A stretch of 64,000 bases of DNA, from contig JAYSZI010000044.1 in assembly GCA_043738095.1 (NCBI GenBank), positions 1 through 64,000 of the forward strand, written 5' to 3'. Below are positions 7,476 to 15,515 of the stretch, one piece after another. This DNA is from Lysobacter_K sp043738095 (lineage in GTDB: Bacteria; Pseudomonadota; Gammaproteobacteria; Xanthomonadales; Xanthomonadaceae). The stretch's first letter is position 1. The number at the start of each line of letters is the position of its first letter. Under the pieces are notes generated by a model. It searched no databases. It was not told the origin of the DNA and saw only the letters and a list, made by a program, of their open reading frames with translations. The translations under genes were made by a program, and so were the position numbers.

Positions 7476-8250
7476 GTGGTGCTCCTGGCTAGTGATCGAT
7501 TGCTGCGGCCCGCACGCTAAGCATTGACGCGTTACAGCATCGTCAGCGCAGCGTGAGCGCTTGCTTTCACATCCGCAGGAAATTCGAAATCATTCGTGGC
7601 GAGAGTGTCCGGTACGCCTTGACTCCAAGAATCTTCTATCCCTCCATTCGGGGCAGCCGTAACCGATCAGCCACAGCCACGCGTAGCGCACCGGTCCCGA
7701 CGCTGGACCTGCTCGCCGCCCACGAGGCGCTCGAAGACGAGGTCCATCACAGGCACTCGCCAGCTTTGAACATGCGGCGGCGCAGGGCAGTGCCATCGCC
7801 GCGTACAACGCCGCGCTCATGCATCTGGAACATGGCGCAGCCGACGACCGCGCCGCTGCGCTGACGCTACTGGAACGCGCCGTGGCGCTGGGCGATGCCA
7901 CGTCACGCACGCGGCTCGGGGCCGAGCGAGCGCGCAAGCAGCCGCGAGGAGTGGGTCGACGTGTTGAGCCGCATCGATCACCCCCAACCCGGGATGGCTT
8001 GCGCTTTGTAGTCTCCGACATGCCTTGTTCACTCCGTCCCCATTTTTCGTGTGGAGGCGGTGTTGTGGACACCGTTTTTTCCCAGCGGCTCAGTTGCCCA
8101 CCGAAGACCATCTGCCCGTGTGCGCCCCGTGGAACACGCCGATCCTCTTTGCGGTCCAGCGCGCCGTTTCGTCGCCAAGGTTGGCGAAGTCCGTAACAGG
8201 GGTCAGAGCGGCCAGCCTGAAACGCCAAACCAATAGGTTTTCCCCGTGGC
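7476..8250. other. Decayed stretch with no intact gene
   Basis: Holds a Sel1-like remnant (7750-7920), a GGGGACGGAG-class half repeat at 8028-8047 and a GGGGTCAGAG half repeat at 8198-8209. Remaining ORFs are Arg/Ser/Pro-rich shadows without plausible starts. Confidence 0.5.
7750..7920 (+). pseudogene. Remnant of a Sel1-repeat (TPR-like) protein
   Basis: In one frame the bases read QALASFEHAAAQGSAIAAYN, then AALMHLEHGAADDRAAAL and TLLERAVALGDATSRTRLG. This matches the spacing of Sel1 repeats (A-A-x-G-x-x-x-A-x-x-x-L ... D-x-x-x-A ... A-x-x-G). It lacks a start, and sequence after about 7925 no longer fits the pattern, so it is a fragment of a once longer protein. Confidence 0.5.
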
Positions 8251-8994
8251 TTACATCGCCTTGAACAAATGCACGAATGCACGACTGACAGGAAGCTCCC
8301 GATCGTGCCCCTTGATCCGCAGGAACAAACGGCTGTTCTCATCGCGCCGCGTGCCCTCAAGGAAGGCCAGATTGATCAGCGTGGAACGGTGCACCTGCCA
8401 GAACTGTTCGGGATCGAGTTGGGCCGCCAGTTCTGCCAGCGGCGTGCGGATCAGGTGTTCGCCTGTCGCGGTGTGCACCACGGTGTATTTTTGATCGGCA
8501 TTGAAGTACAGCACGCTATCCACGGCGATCTGGAACGTCACAGCGCCTTGTCCGGCACGAATAAACCGCAGCCGTGGCTGGGTGGGCGCTGCCAACAACC
8601 GGGCCAGTACTTCGGACAAGCGCGCGTCTGGCTCGGGCGGCACGCACGCGGCTTTGATTCGCGCGAGCGTGCGTGCGAGGCGTTCACTCTTGACCGGCTT
8701 TAGGACGTAGTCCAGCGCAGCGTGTTCGAACGCCTCCACGGCATGGCTATCGTAAGCGGTCACAAAGATCACCTTGGTCGGCCCTTCGATTCCCTGTGCC
8801 ACTTCCAGCCCGGTCAGCCCGGGCATCTGGATATCAAGGAAAGCCAGGTCCGGTTGCAGCGTTGCGATCGCGTGCGCCGCATCGACTCCGTTGACGGAGA
8901 CATGGACGATCTCCAGTTCCGGCCAAAGTTGCGCCAACTGCTGCTGCAGGTAGAGCGACAGGTGCGGCTCGTCGTCGGCGATCAGCGCGCGCAT
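8251..8994 (-). CDS. LytTR-family response regulator
   Basis: 247 residues from ATG 8994 (MRALIADDEPHLS); the longer ORF to 9075 adds 27 residues that do not fit the family. Receiver domain 1-120, with acidic pocket DDE, phospho-acceptor Asp in FLDIQMPGLTG, Thr in FVTAYDS and Lys in VLKPVKS. A LytTR DNA-binding domain lies at about 150-245 (VDSVLYFNADQKYTVV, WQVHRSTLINLAFLEG). Such regulators bind promoter DNA as dimers when phosphorylated. It is divergent from the FGE-like gene, and its partner kinase is probably the LytS-type protein at 10296. A LytTR operator could lie in the 8995-9255 gap, but I did not find a certain direct repeat. Confidence 0.92.
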   Translation of the reverse strand: MRALIADDEPHLSLYLQQQLAQLWPELEIVHVSVNGVDAAHAIATLQPDLAFLDIQMPGLTGLEVAQGIEGPTKVIFVTAYDSHAVEAFEHAALDYVLKPVKSERLARTLARIKAACVPPEPDARLSEVLARLLAAPTQPRLRFIRAGQGAVTFQIAVDSVLYFNADQKYTVVHTATGEHLIRTPLAELAAQLDPEQFWQVHRSTLINLAFLEGTRRDENSRLFLRIKGHDRELPVSRAFVHLFKAM

Positions 8995-9255
8995 GCACAA
9001 CCCCTGGCATGGGGTCGGCCTGCCATCAAGGTAGAAGAGAATTTCATTGCCCGATTGTAGCGGCGCCGGTTTCACCGTTTACATCCGCTTGCGATGAAAC
9101 GACGCCCGCTGCGACGGTTGGCAGTATGGGAACGGATCGTTTATCGCTCCGGCTGTCGATTCGTCTTGCCGATTGTCGACCCAGCGCAACAGCAGTTTTT
9201 CCGGTCCGGTTTTCTGCCACCGTGCCGCCACTTCGACAACCCAATCAGGTATCCC

Positions 9256-10266
9256 ATGTCCTTCAAACTCATTCTGACCTCATCACTTGCGCTGCTCTCG
9301 ACCATTGCTTCGGCCCAAGAAGGGGTGGCTCCGATCGAGCCGCAGATGGTGACGATCAAGGCCGGCGAACTGATGATGGGGAGCGTGCGTAGGGCCAATT
9401 CGCAGCCAGTGCACGCCGTGACCATCAAGGCTTTCAGGATGGGAAAGTACGAAGTCACTGGCGCTGAATTCCAGCGATTCGTCGCAGCAACACGCTATAG
9501 GGAACCCAACATGTGCATGCAGTTGGCGTCCAAGCGCTGGTTCGAGAGCGTGCCCAGCGAGTACACGGCTGGTGCAACCCTGCAGACGGTCAGTAAGTTC
9601 GAACCGGCAGCCTGCATCGGCTGGAAAGATGCCGACGCCTACGTCAAATGGCTGGCCAAGGAAACCGGGAAAAAGTATCGCTTGCCGAGCGAAGCCGAAT
9701 GGGAATACGTGCACCGGGCTGGTAGCGACGCTCGCTACTTTTTCGGCAACGACGAGACCGTCGCATGCCGCTACGCCAACCTGGCCGACAAAGCCGCTGA
9801 AGCAGCCGTCCGACGCGACTTCGGGCTCGAATCCAAAGAGCACGTGGGCGTTATCCCCTGCGACGATCAGGCCGGATATGCCAGCATCGTCGGCATGTAC
9901 GAGCCCAACGCTTTTGGCGTACACGACACGCTCGGCAACATCTCGGAGTTCGTCCAGGACTGCTATCACGAGACCTACGAGGGCGCGGCCACCGATGGCA
10001 GCGCACGTGAGAAGGCGCAATGCGAGGCCCGAGTCATCCGAGGCACCAGCTGGCATCACCGCGGCGCCCACGCAAGCACCCGTTACCCAGCGGGATCACA
10101 ATTCATCGGCGCAACGGATGGGTTCCGTGTCGCTGAGGATATCGGCACCTTGACCGTAGCCGACGCCAAGCCCAGCGCGTTTGATGTCGAACTGGCGCAA
10201 GCGCAGCGCGCAGAGCGTGAGCGCCGCACCTCGGCCGTCGTCGCCGCTCCACCATCCCAGAACTGA
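9256..10266 (+). CDS. Secreted formylglycine-generating-enzyme-family (SUMF1-type) protein
   Basis: 336 residues from ATG 9256, chosen because it opens a clean signal peptide (MSFKLILTSSLALLSTIASA, cleavage before QEG); upstream ORF sequence is not plausible. The FGE/SUMF1 fold is shown by GELMMGSVRR, MGKYEVTGAEFQRFV, YRLPSEAEWEYVHRAG, FGVHDTLGNISEFVQDCY, IRGTSWHHRGAH and a GFRVAED end. In this family the fold may act as a sulfatase activator, a sulfoxide synthase or a non-catalytic binding domain; periplasmic location and lack of a sulfatase neighbour make the role uncertain. It lies between a LytTR regulator and its probable kinase, 29 bp upstream of the kinase gene, suggesting an operon. 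Confidence 0.85.
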   Translation: MSFKLILTSSLALLSTIASAQEGVAPIEPQMVTIKAGELMMGSVRRANSQPVHAVTIKAFRMGKYEVTGAEFQRFVAATRYREPNMCMQLASKRWFESVPSEYTAGATLQTVSKFEPAACIGWKDADAYVKWLAKETGKKYRLPSEAEWEYVHRAGSDARYFFGNDETVACRYANLADKAAEAAVRRDFGLESKEHVGVIPCDDQAGYASIVGMYEPNAFGVHDTLGNISEFVQDCYHETYEGAATDGSAREKAQCEARVIRGTSWHHRGAHASTRYPAGSQFIGATDGFRVAEDIGTLTVADAKPSAFDVELAQAQRAERERRTSAVVAAPPSQN

Positions 10267-10295
10267 CGCATCCGCCACCGCTACACTGTAGCCAA

Positions 10296-11444
10296 GTGAG
10301 CATTTACCCGACATTGAAGCAGGCCCTGCGCGGTTCCCTGGTATTGCAGAAGCATCGCAAGGAGCCGCTGTGGGCGCGCCTGCTTGTCGGCAGCGCGCTC
10401 GCGCTCGCCGTGGCGCTGGTGCTGATGGTGATTTCGGTGTTCTTGATGGCGCAAGCCGAAATGGGATGGTGGAGCAGTTCGATCAGCAATAATCTCCTGC
10501 TTGGAACCTGCGCTGCGGCCACGATGCTGCTGATGATCCGCGCACTCGAGTTGCTGCTCCCGAGTGCCTGGATCGACGCCCTGTTTGCCATGCACGACTG
10601 GCGCCCGATCGCACTGATGAGCGTGGTTCTGTTCGCAGGCGCGGCGATTGGCGTGCGGGCAGGATACGTATTGCTGGGACAGCTCTACGATTTCGACATG
10701 TGGGGGAAGCTCTCCGGAGTGCCTCTGGTCCAGTTGAAGTTTTTCATTTTTGCCGTGGTGATCCTCGCGGCAAACTGGGTCTGGTGGCTGCTGCGTGCAA
10801 AGGAAAAGGCACTGGCGCAGCAAATGGCCGAATCGCAGTTGCGCATGCTGCAGGCGCAAATCGAGCCGCATTTTCTCTTCAATACCCTTGCCAACGTCCA
10901 AAGCCTGATTGCCAGCGATCCACCGCGCGCACAGCTGATGCTGGAGTCGTTCACCGACTACCTGCGCGCCAGTCTCGGGCAGATGCGGGCCAACGACAGC
11001 AGCGTCGAGGCAGAATTGGAGACGGCGCGCAGCTATCTGCAGTTGATGCAGATCCGCATGGGAAACCGCTTGGCGTTTTCCATCGAGGCAAGCGACGCGG
11101 CGCGGCATGCGCTGTTGCCGCCACTGCTATTGCAACCGCTGGTGGAAAACGCCGTGCACCACGGGATCGACCCCAAGCTGGAAGGCGGCAGTGTCCGCGT
11201 GTTCGCCCACGTTCGCGATGGAACGCTGGAGATCCAGGTGGATGACGACGGTGTCGGCATCGAACACGCCCGACCCAGTGCCCGCGCCGGCAACGGGGTC
11301 GCGCTCAAGAATATTCTTTCCCGCCTCGAAACACGTTTTGGTACACAGGCGGCACTGGTGATTGCCCCACTGCATCAAGGAACTCGCGCGTCGATGACGA
11401 TGCCGTTTCGGCCGAAAGAAGTGCGGGTGACTTCTTTGAATTAA
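10296..11444 (+). CDS. LytS/YehU-type sensor histidine kinase
   Basis: 382 residues starting at GTG 10296. Four membrane helices span about residues 25-160 (ALALAVALVLMVISVFL, LLLGTCAAATMLLMI, MSVVLFAGAAIGV, FFIFAVVILAANWVWWL). The His_kinase domain carries the phospho-acceptor His in LQAQIEPHFLFNTLANVQSL, followed by a HATPase with PLLLQPLVENAVHHGI (N box) and DDDGVGIE (G1 box). No separate ligand-binding domain is visible. The likely partner is the LytTR regulator at 8251. A palindromic repeat begins directly after the stop codon. Confidence 0.92.
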   Translation: MSIYPTLKQALRGSLVLQKHRKEPLWARLLVGSALALAVALVLMVISVFLMAQAEMGWWSSSISNNLLLGTCAAATMLLMIRALELLLPSAWIDALFAMHDWRPIALMSVVLFAGAAIGVRAGYVLLGQLYDFDMWGKLSGVPLVQLKFFIFAVVILAANWVWWLLRAKEKALAQQMAESQLRMLQAQIEPHFLFNTLANVQSLIASDPPRAQLMLESFTDYLRASLGQMRANDSSVEAELETARSYLQLMQIRMGNRLAFSIEASDAARHALLPPLLLQPLVENAVHHGIDPKLEGGSVRVFAHVRDGTLEIQVDDDGVGIEHARPSARAGNGVALKNILSRLETRFGTQAALVIAPLHQGTRASMTMPFRPKEVRVTSLN

Positions 11445-11448
11445 AGAA

Positions 11449-11496
11449 GGTGTCAGAGAACATGAGCGCTTGAAACGACAATGTTCTCTACCCCTT
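11449..11496. repeat. Palindromic repeat, GTCAGAGAAC class
   Basis: GTGTCAGAGAACATGAGCG and CAATGTTCTCTACCCCTT form imperfect arms. It starts within 10 bp of the LytS kinase stop codon. Confidence 0.7.
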
Positions 11497-11536
11497 CCTG
11501 CGCCTGTGCTAGTTGGGCAAGGGGATGGTGTCAACG

Positions 11537-12094
11537 CTATTTGCCCCGCTGGCTGCGCACGTAGTCTGACTCTGCGTTAGCTAGTTCCACGCACTCCTCC
11601 GCATGCTGCCTTAGCTTCCGCTTGTTCTGGGCAAAGGTGTAGGCGAAGTTACCGTCTCCATCCTGACGATCGAGGTCGGGGGCGACCGCTACAACTATTT
11701 CCACGGCTTTGGAGCACGACAGGTATTTTTTGCGTCCCCTCTCGGGGAAACGCCTGAACCGACCAATGTAGCCCCTGGCCTCCCGTTCGATCTGGATCTT
11801 GTGGCTCGACATCACGGCTTGGCCAGCAAGTTGCTCGATAACCGGGGTGATGCCATTTGCGAACGTAGCCATCTGACTGCCCAGCTCCTTGAGCTGCTTG
11901 ACCTCTTCCGGCGTGAGCTCGCGATCGACCAGGGAGGACTTTTGGATGCTTGCTACCCCAGCCGGAGCGGTGCTGTCAGCAGCCGGAACAGCCTTGGGGG
12001 CTGCGTCGGACTCAACCTTTTCGGAGCATCCAGCTGGTCCCAGGACAAGGACAACAGCTGCGATGAATACGGGCAATTTCGTAGGCTGTTTCAT
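11537..12094 (-). CDS. Putative lipoprotein of unknown function
   Basis: 185 residues from ATG 12094 (MKQPTKLPVFIAAVVLVLG), preceded by GGAAGACCT; the longer ORF to 12196 is not plausible. Lipobox AGC at about residue 24 (GPAGC|SEK). After an Ala/Pro linker come a charged helix (DRELTPEEVKQLKELGSQM), a middle helix, and a basic region with a Cys (RRFPERGRKKYLSCSKAVE). A second Cys occurs near the end (EECVELANAESDYV). No known domain recognised. Probably outer-membrane attached on the periplasmic side. Confidence 0.7.
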   Translation of the reverse strand: MKQPTKLPVFIAAVVLVLGPAGCSEKVESDAAPKAVPAADSTAPAGVASIQKSSLVDRELTPEEVKQLKELGSQMATFANGITPVIEQLAGQAVMSSHKIQIEREARGYIGRFRRFPERGRKKYLSCSKAVEIVVAVAPDLDRQDGDGNFAYTFAQNKRKLRQHAEECVELANAESDYVRSQRGK

Positions 12095-12668
12095 AGGTCT
12101 TCCTTTTGGATACATGGGGCCCCGTCCCAGAAGCGGGCGCTCGCAACAATCGACAGTAGCGGCACAGGCAAGTGCACGACGGGTGATTAAGAGCACCGAG
12201 CAACTCTGTCGTGATTACCTCCCATGAAGCTCGGTCAAGGAATCTCGCATCCGTGGATCAGCAGCAGCTTGCGCATGGCGGCGACGTGGCGCCGGTCGTC
12301 ACGCAGCCGGGCAGTTGGGCACGTACGCGGCGTAGTTCGATCCTGCTTTTTCGATCACGCGCATGGCGTCAGCTTTGCAGTCCGCTCGCTTGAGACTTCT
12401 GTTGAGCGAGCCGGGCTCACCTGGCTTGCCGGGAACAGCCCCCCGAGCGCACTTGCGGGCGCTTGATTTGTCGGTGGCTGCCCTATGAAGGCGGGTTCCA
12501 TCAGTGCTCTAGCCACTCGAGGATGTGGCGCTTTCTACGAGTGTAGAACCTCGGGCGTTCCACCTTGACCGCATTCTTTTGGACCCACTTTGTTGAGATC
12601 TTGAATGTTTGTTGAGGTCTTGAATGGTACGAATGCGGCTTGGGGCGTAGCGCCAGCGCGAACCAGTC
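12095..12668. other. Gap containing a toxin-antitoxin remnant
   Basis: About 570 bases without an intact gene. A broken HicB antitoxin lies at 12240-12364. A short tandem near-repeat (GTTGAGATCTTGAATGTTT / GTTGAGGTCTTGAATGGTA) occurs at about 12592-12627. Nothing else is supported. Confidence 0.5.
12240..12364 (-). pseudogene. Frameshifted HicB-like antitoxin remnant
   Basis: From ATG 12364 the frame reads MRVIEKAGSNYAAYVPNCPA and then stops. Adding one base continues as GCVTTGAT, and a further frame gives HVAAMRKLLLIHGCE. Together they spell the HicB partial-RNase-H core (IEKAGSNYAAYVPDLPGCVTTGAT then TVAAM...LL...A in intact members). At least two frameshifts and loss of the C-terminal DNA-binding part mean it is not functional. 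No HicA toxin is visible next to it. Confidence 0.6.
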
Positions 12669-14675
12669 CTATCTGCCCACCACGAACACCCCGGCCCTGT
12701 ACTTCCCCTGAAATGCGCCGATGCGCTTTCCCGTCCAGCGGGCGATGTCGCTGTCGAGGTCGCTGTAGCTGCGATCGCCGCGCTTGTAGGCATAGGCCCG
12801 GCCGATGTCGTACACGCGGGCGTTGCCGGCGCCGAGGATTTCCTGCTGGCTGTAGCCGCTGCTGAGCACGGCGGCCAGCTTGGCGTCGGGTTCCACGGTC
12901 AGCACCCAGCGCACGGGCTCGTACGCGCTCAGCGCTAGGATGATCGGGCGCTGGGTCCGGCGTACATGCACCCGGACCGTGCCGGTGCGGTTGGAAGCGC
13001 CGCGTACCTGGCCGACCTCCTCGCCCTCGTAGACGCCCAGGGCGTGGATGTCCGCGGTCTTGCCTAGATCCGCGACGGGTCCCTTGACCAAGGGAGGCGC
13101 TCTGGTGATTGTCGCTCCCGGCCGCGCCTGCCCCTGCCCCTGCCGGGCACGCCACTGCGCCTGCTCCAGTCGCGCCTTCGCCACCATGGCGTCGGTGATC
13201 CCATGCTGCTTGCGCATGCGCGCGGCGACGTGCGCGGGGAACTCATCGAGCGCGATCAGCGCCGCCGTCGCCTCCTGCTCATTGGCAAATGCGTGCAGCG
13301 GCGCCGGAGGACGCGTGCGCGCCAATGTGGCCAGTTCGCCCTCGCGCTGTTCGATGTATTCGTTCGCATCGACTGGCGCTTCAGCCGGGAGCCGGTCGAG
13401 CATGACGACCCGCGAGCCGGCGATGACGGCGTTCCGGCGCAACGACGGGATGTAGAGCAGGCGCGCGGACGGCAGCTGGTCAATGTCGATCTTTGCCAGC
13501 GTGCGCTGGCCGATGGAGTACGCGTAGGCACCGGCGCCACCGCCGCCCTTGAAGAAGCCGGTCAGGATCAGCTGGTCGGGGTCGGGCGTGGCGAGCGCGC
13601 TGGTCAGGCGCAACGGCTCCAACGTCACCGTGCGCGTTCCGAGCGCATCCATCGACAGCAGGTTGAGCGCCCCTTGCGTGCCGAAGAAAGTTCGGCCATC
13701 GGCGGTCAGCGTCGACACGCGGTTCCAGCCGCCGTACGAGAGCACGCGTTCGGACAGCAGACGCGCCTGCCAGCCACGTTCGCCCTGCTGCAGTTCGACC
13801 GTGGCGACCCGGTTGAAGGTCAGTACGGCGTATCGCGACGTCGTACCCGGTAGCGGCAGCACGCGGTCGACGTCGTGGCCGCCCATCGGCAGGGTGGTTT
13901 CCTGGCCGGAAACGAAGTCGAGGAAGACCGGGTCGGCGTGTTTGCCCTCCATGGTCGGGGTGCCGGGCCGGTAGATGGCGCCGACATCGCCGACCCAGTG
14001 GAACTGATAGGCCTGCACGCTCGGGAACACCGCGAGCGTCTCGCCAGTTTCGGCCTCGCGCACCTCGGCATCCTCGCGGCGGTTGGCAATGAACAGGCGG
14101 CCGTTGGGCGAGATGGACACGACGGGCGAACCGTCGCTCTGGCCTTCGTGCAGGATCTTGCCGCCGGCTATGTCCAGCACTTGGTAGCGATGCGACATCT
14201 GCGCCACGGCGATGCCCGCGCGCTCGGCGAAGTTGACTTCGGTGATGAACTCCGCGGCCTCGATCGTGGCCGGCGCGGTCGTCGGCAGCGGTCTCAACGG
14301 CGGCGCCGCCAGCAGCAACCCGACCCGGCGCAGGCCAAGCCATTGCCGCAGCGCCGCATCGGCCTTGGCGAAGCAATCCTTGTCGGTCAGGGCTGCACGG
14401 ATACCTTCCTCGCCCGCAAACGCACCCGGCTTGTAACCGTGCGCGCATTCCAGCGCACGCACCTTGAGTCGCGCCTGGTATTCCCCGTCGATCTTGCCGC
14501 CATCGAACGCCAGCGCCTTGGCCAACGCGTCCAGCTTGGCCTTGTCACCGAGGATTTCTGCGCCGGGCGGGACCGCAGCCGTGATGCGATCTTCCGCCGT
14601 CTTGCCGATGCCGTCGCAGGCGGCAAGCAACGCGCTCGCTGCTACCAGAACAACCCAACCCCACATACGCCTCAT
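12669..14675 (-). CDS. Large lipoprotein with beta-propeller-like region
   Basis: 668 residues. The lipoprotein signal MRRMWGWVVLVAASALLAAC ends in lipobox LAAC at Cys20. Residues about 150-440 contain WD40/YVTN-like blades (GGKILHEGQSDGSPVVSISP, GRLFIANRREDAEVREAETG, TLTADGRTFFGTQGALNLLS). Residues 440-540 form a charged helical linker. The last about 120 residues form a distinct conserved module: ALGVYEGEE, VHVRRTQRPIILALSAYEPV, AVLSSGYSQQEI, then YAYKRGDRSYSDLD and GAFQGKYRAGVFVVG. I know this module only as an uncharacterised end domain in other bacterial proteins. Outer-membrane anchoring is inferred; it is monocistronic. Confidence 0.75.
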   Translation of the reverse strand: MRRMWGWVVLVAASALLAACDGIGKTAEDRITAAVPPGAEILGDKAKLDALAKALAFDGGKIDGEYQARLKVRALECAHGYKPGAFAGEEGIRAALTDKDCFAKADAALRQWLGLRRVGLLLAAPPLRPLPTTAPATIEAAEFITEVNFAERAGIAVAQMSHRYQVLDIAGGKILHEGQSDGSPVVSISPNGRLFIANRREDAEVREAETGETLAVFPSVQAYQFHWVGDVGAIYRPGTPTMEGKHADPVFLDFVSGQETTLPMGGHDVDRVLPLPGTTSRYAVLTFNRVATVELQQGERGWQARLLSERVLSYGGWNRVSTLTADGRTFFGTQGALNLLSMDALGTRTVTLEPLRLTSALATPDPDQLILTGFFKGGGGAGAYAYSIGQRTLAKIDIDQLPSARLLYIPSLRRNAVIAGSRVVMLDRLPAEAPVDANEYIEQREGELATLARTRPPAPLHAFANEQEATAALIALDEFPAHVAARMRKQHGITDAMVAKARLEQAQWRARQGQGQARPGATITRAPPLVKGPVADLGKTADIHALGVYEGEEVGQVRGASNRTGTVRVHVRRTQRPIILALSAYEPVRWVLTVEPDAKLAAVLSSGYSQQEILGAGNARVYDIGRAYAYKRGDRSYSDLDSDIARWTGKRIGAFQGKYRAGVFVVGR

Positions 14676-14766
14676 CTCAGTCCCTTGGTGTTGGTGTGTT
14701 GCTCTCTGATGTCGAGGCTTAAACCCCAGCGGATCGGTTCCGCTATCGATCTTGTACTAGGAAACA

Positions 14767-14813
14767 GGCCAGGGAACATAACCGCTTGAACCAGTAATGT
14801 TCTCTGACCCCTT
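14767..14813. repeat. Palindromic repeat, GTCAGAGAAC class
   Basis: GGCCAGGGAACATAACCG and AGTAATGTTCTCTGACCCCTT arms around a short centre, upstream of the beta-propeller lipoprotein gene. The left arm has two mismatches to the consensus. Confidence 0.7.
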
Positions 14814-14969
14814 TGTTGCGGCCCTAGCCGCCCTACCAGCGCGCGGCCGGCAGCGGCTTTGCACCCCGTTTCCCAAGACAGAGCTGCGTGAAACACGCCT
14901 TCGCGCCGCCAACCGCCCGCGGTTGCAAGGCCGCCACGACGGCGAGTGTTATCGCCGACGAGACTCCGG

Positions 14970-15230
14970 ATGAACCTGATCTATTCGCACAACTACTCCA
15001 CCGCGCGCGCCTTCGCCCACAACCATGAACTCGTGCCGGGCGACTGGAAATGGATCAACGACGCGCGCGTCCTGAAGCACTACCCACGCTCCGACATCTA
15101 CAAGGTGCCGCACTGGGAAGCCAACGCGCACCGGGCCGACATCGATGCGGCCCTGCATCGCGCCAAGCAAGAGCACCGGCTCGGCACGCTCACCGACTAC
15201 AGCCGGCCGTACGAGCCGCCGTCGGGGTGA
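14970..15230 (+). CDS. Small conserved hypothetical protein
   Basis: 86 residues from ATG 14970 (MNLIYSHNYSTARAFAHNHE). A GTG at 14946 would add eight residues. Rich in His, Tyr and Arg (PGDWKWINDARVLKHYPRSD, YKVPHWEANAHRADIDAALH), soluble, with no recognised motif. Composition and codon use look coding. Downstream lie a GTTCACTT-class half repeat and a complete GTCAGAGAAC-class palindrome. Confidence 0.5.
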   Translation: MNLIYSHNYSTARAFAHNHELVPGDWKWINDARVLKHYPRSDIYKVPHWEANAHRADIDAALHRAKQEHRLGTLTDYSRPYEPPSG

Positions 15231-15255
15231 TCTCCCGCTCACGGAGTCGCTAACG

Positions 15256-15274
15256 GAGTCAGGTTCACTTTCCC
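15256..15274. repeat. Half of a GGGGTCAGGTTCACTT-class repeat
   Basis: GGAGTCAGGTTCACTTTCC matches the arms that flank the transposase gene at 28994-29698. No matching right arm is nearby. Confidence 0.55.
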
Positions 15275-15326
15275 CAACGACCACGACTGGTCGCGTCGGG
15301 TGCAGAGGGCGGCGGGCTTCCAACCA

Positions 15327-15377
15327 AAAGGGGCAGAGAACATTACCGTTTCAAGCGGTTATGTTCTCTGACCCCTT
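15327..15377. repeat. Palindromic repeat, GTCAGAGAAC class (well preserved)
   Basis: AAAGGGGCAGAGAACATTACCG pairs with CGGTTATGTTCTCTGACCCCTTT, giving a near-perfect hairpin ending in a T run. It lies between two plus-strand genes. Confidence 0.85.
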
Positions 15378-15515
15378 TTCATCGGTTTCGGTCAGGGGCA
15401 ATTCTTCTTAAATGCCTCCACCCCCCATAACGCCCCCGTGGGAGTTCTGTGGCTTCCCCGTGCCCGCGTCCACCCCGATAATGCCGCCCTGCCGTCGTCC
15501 CTTCCTGGAATCCCC

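Noticed and set aside
6960..7520. Plus-strand ORF encoding an apparently very hydrophobic, membrane-like protein
   Set aside because: It is the complement of the Gly-rich gene. The Gly/Asp/Arg codons read as Ala/Val/Ile on the other strand, and the minus-strand frame has a ribosome-binding site.
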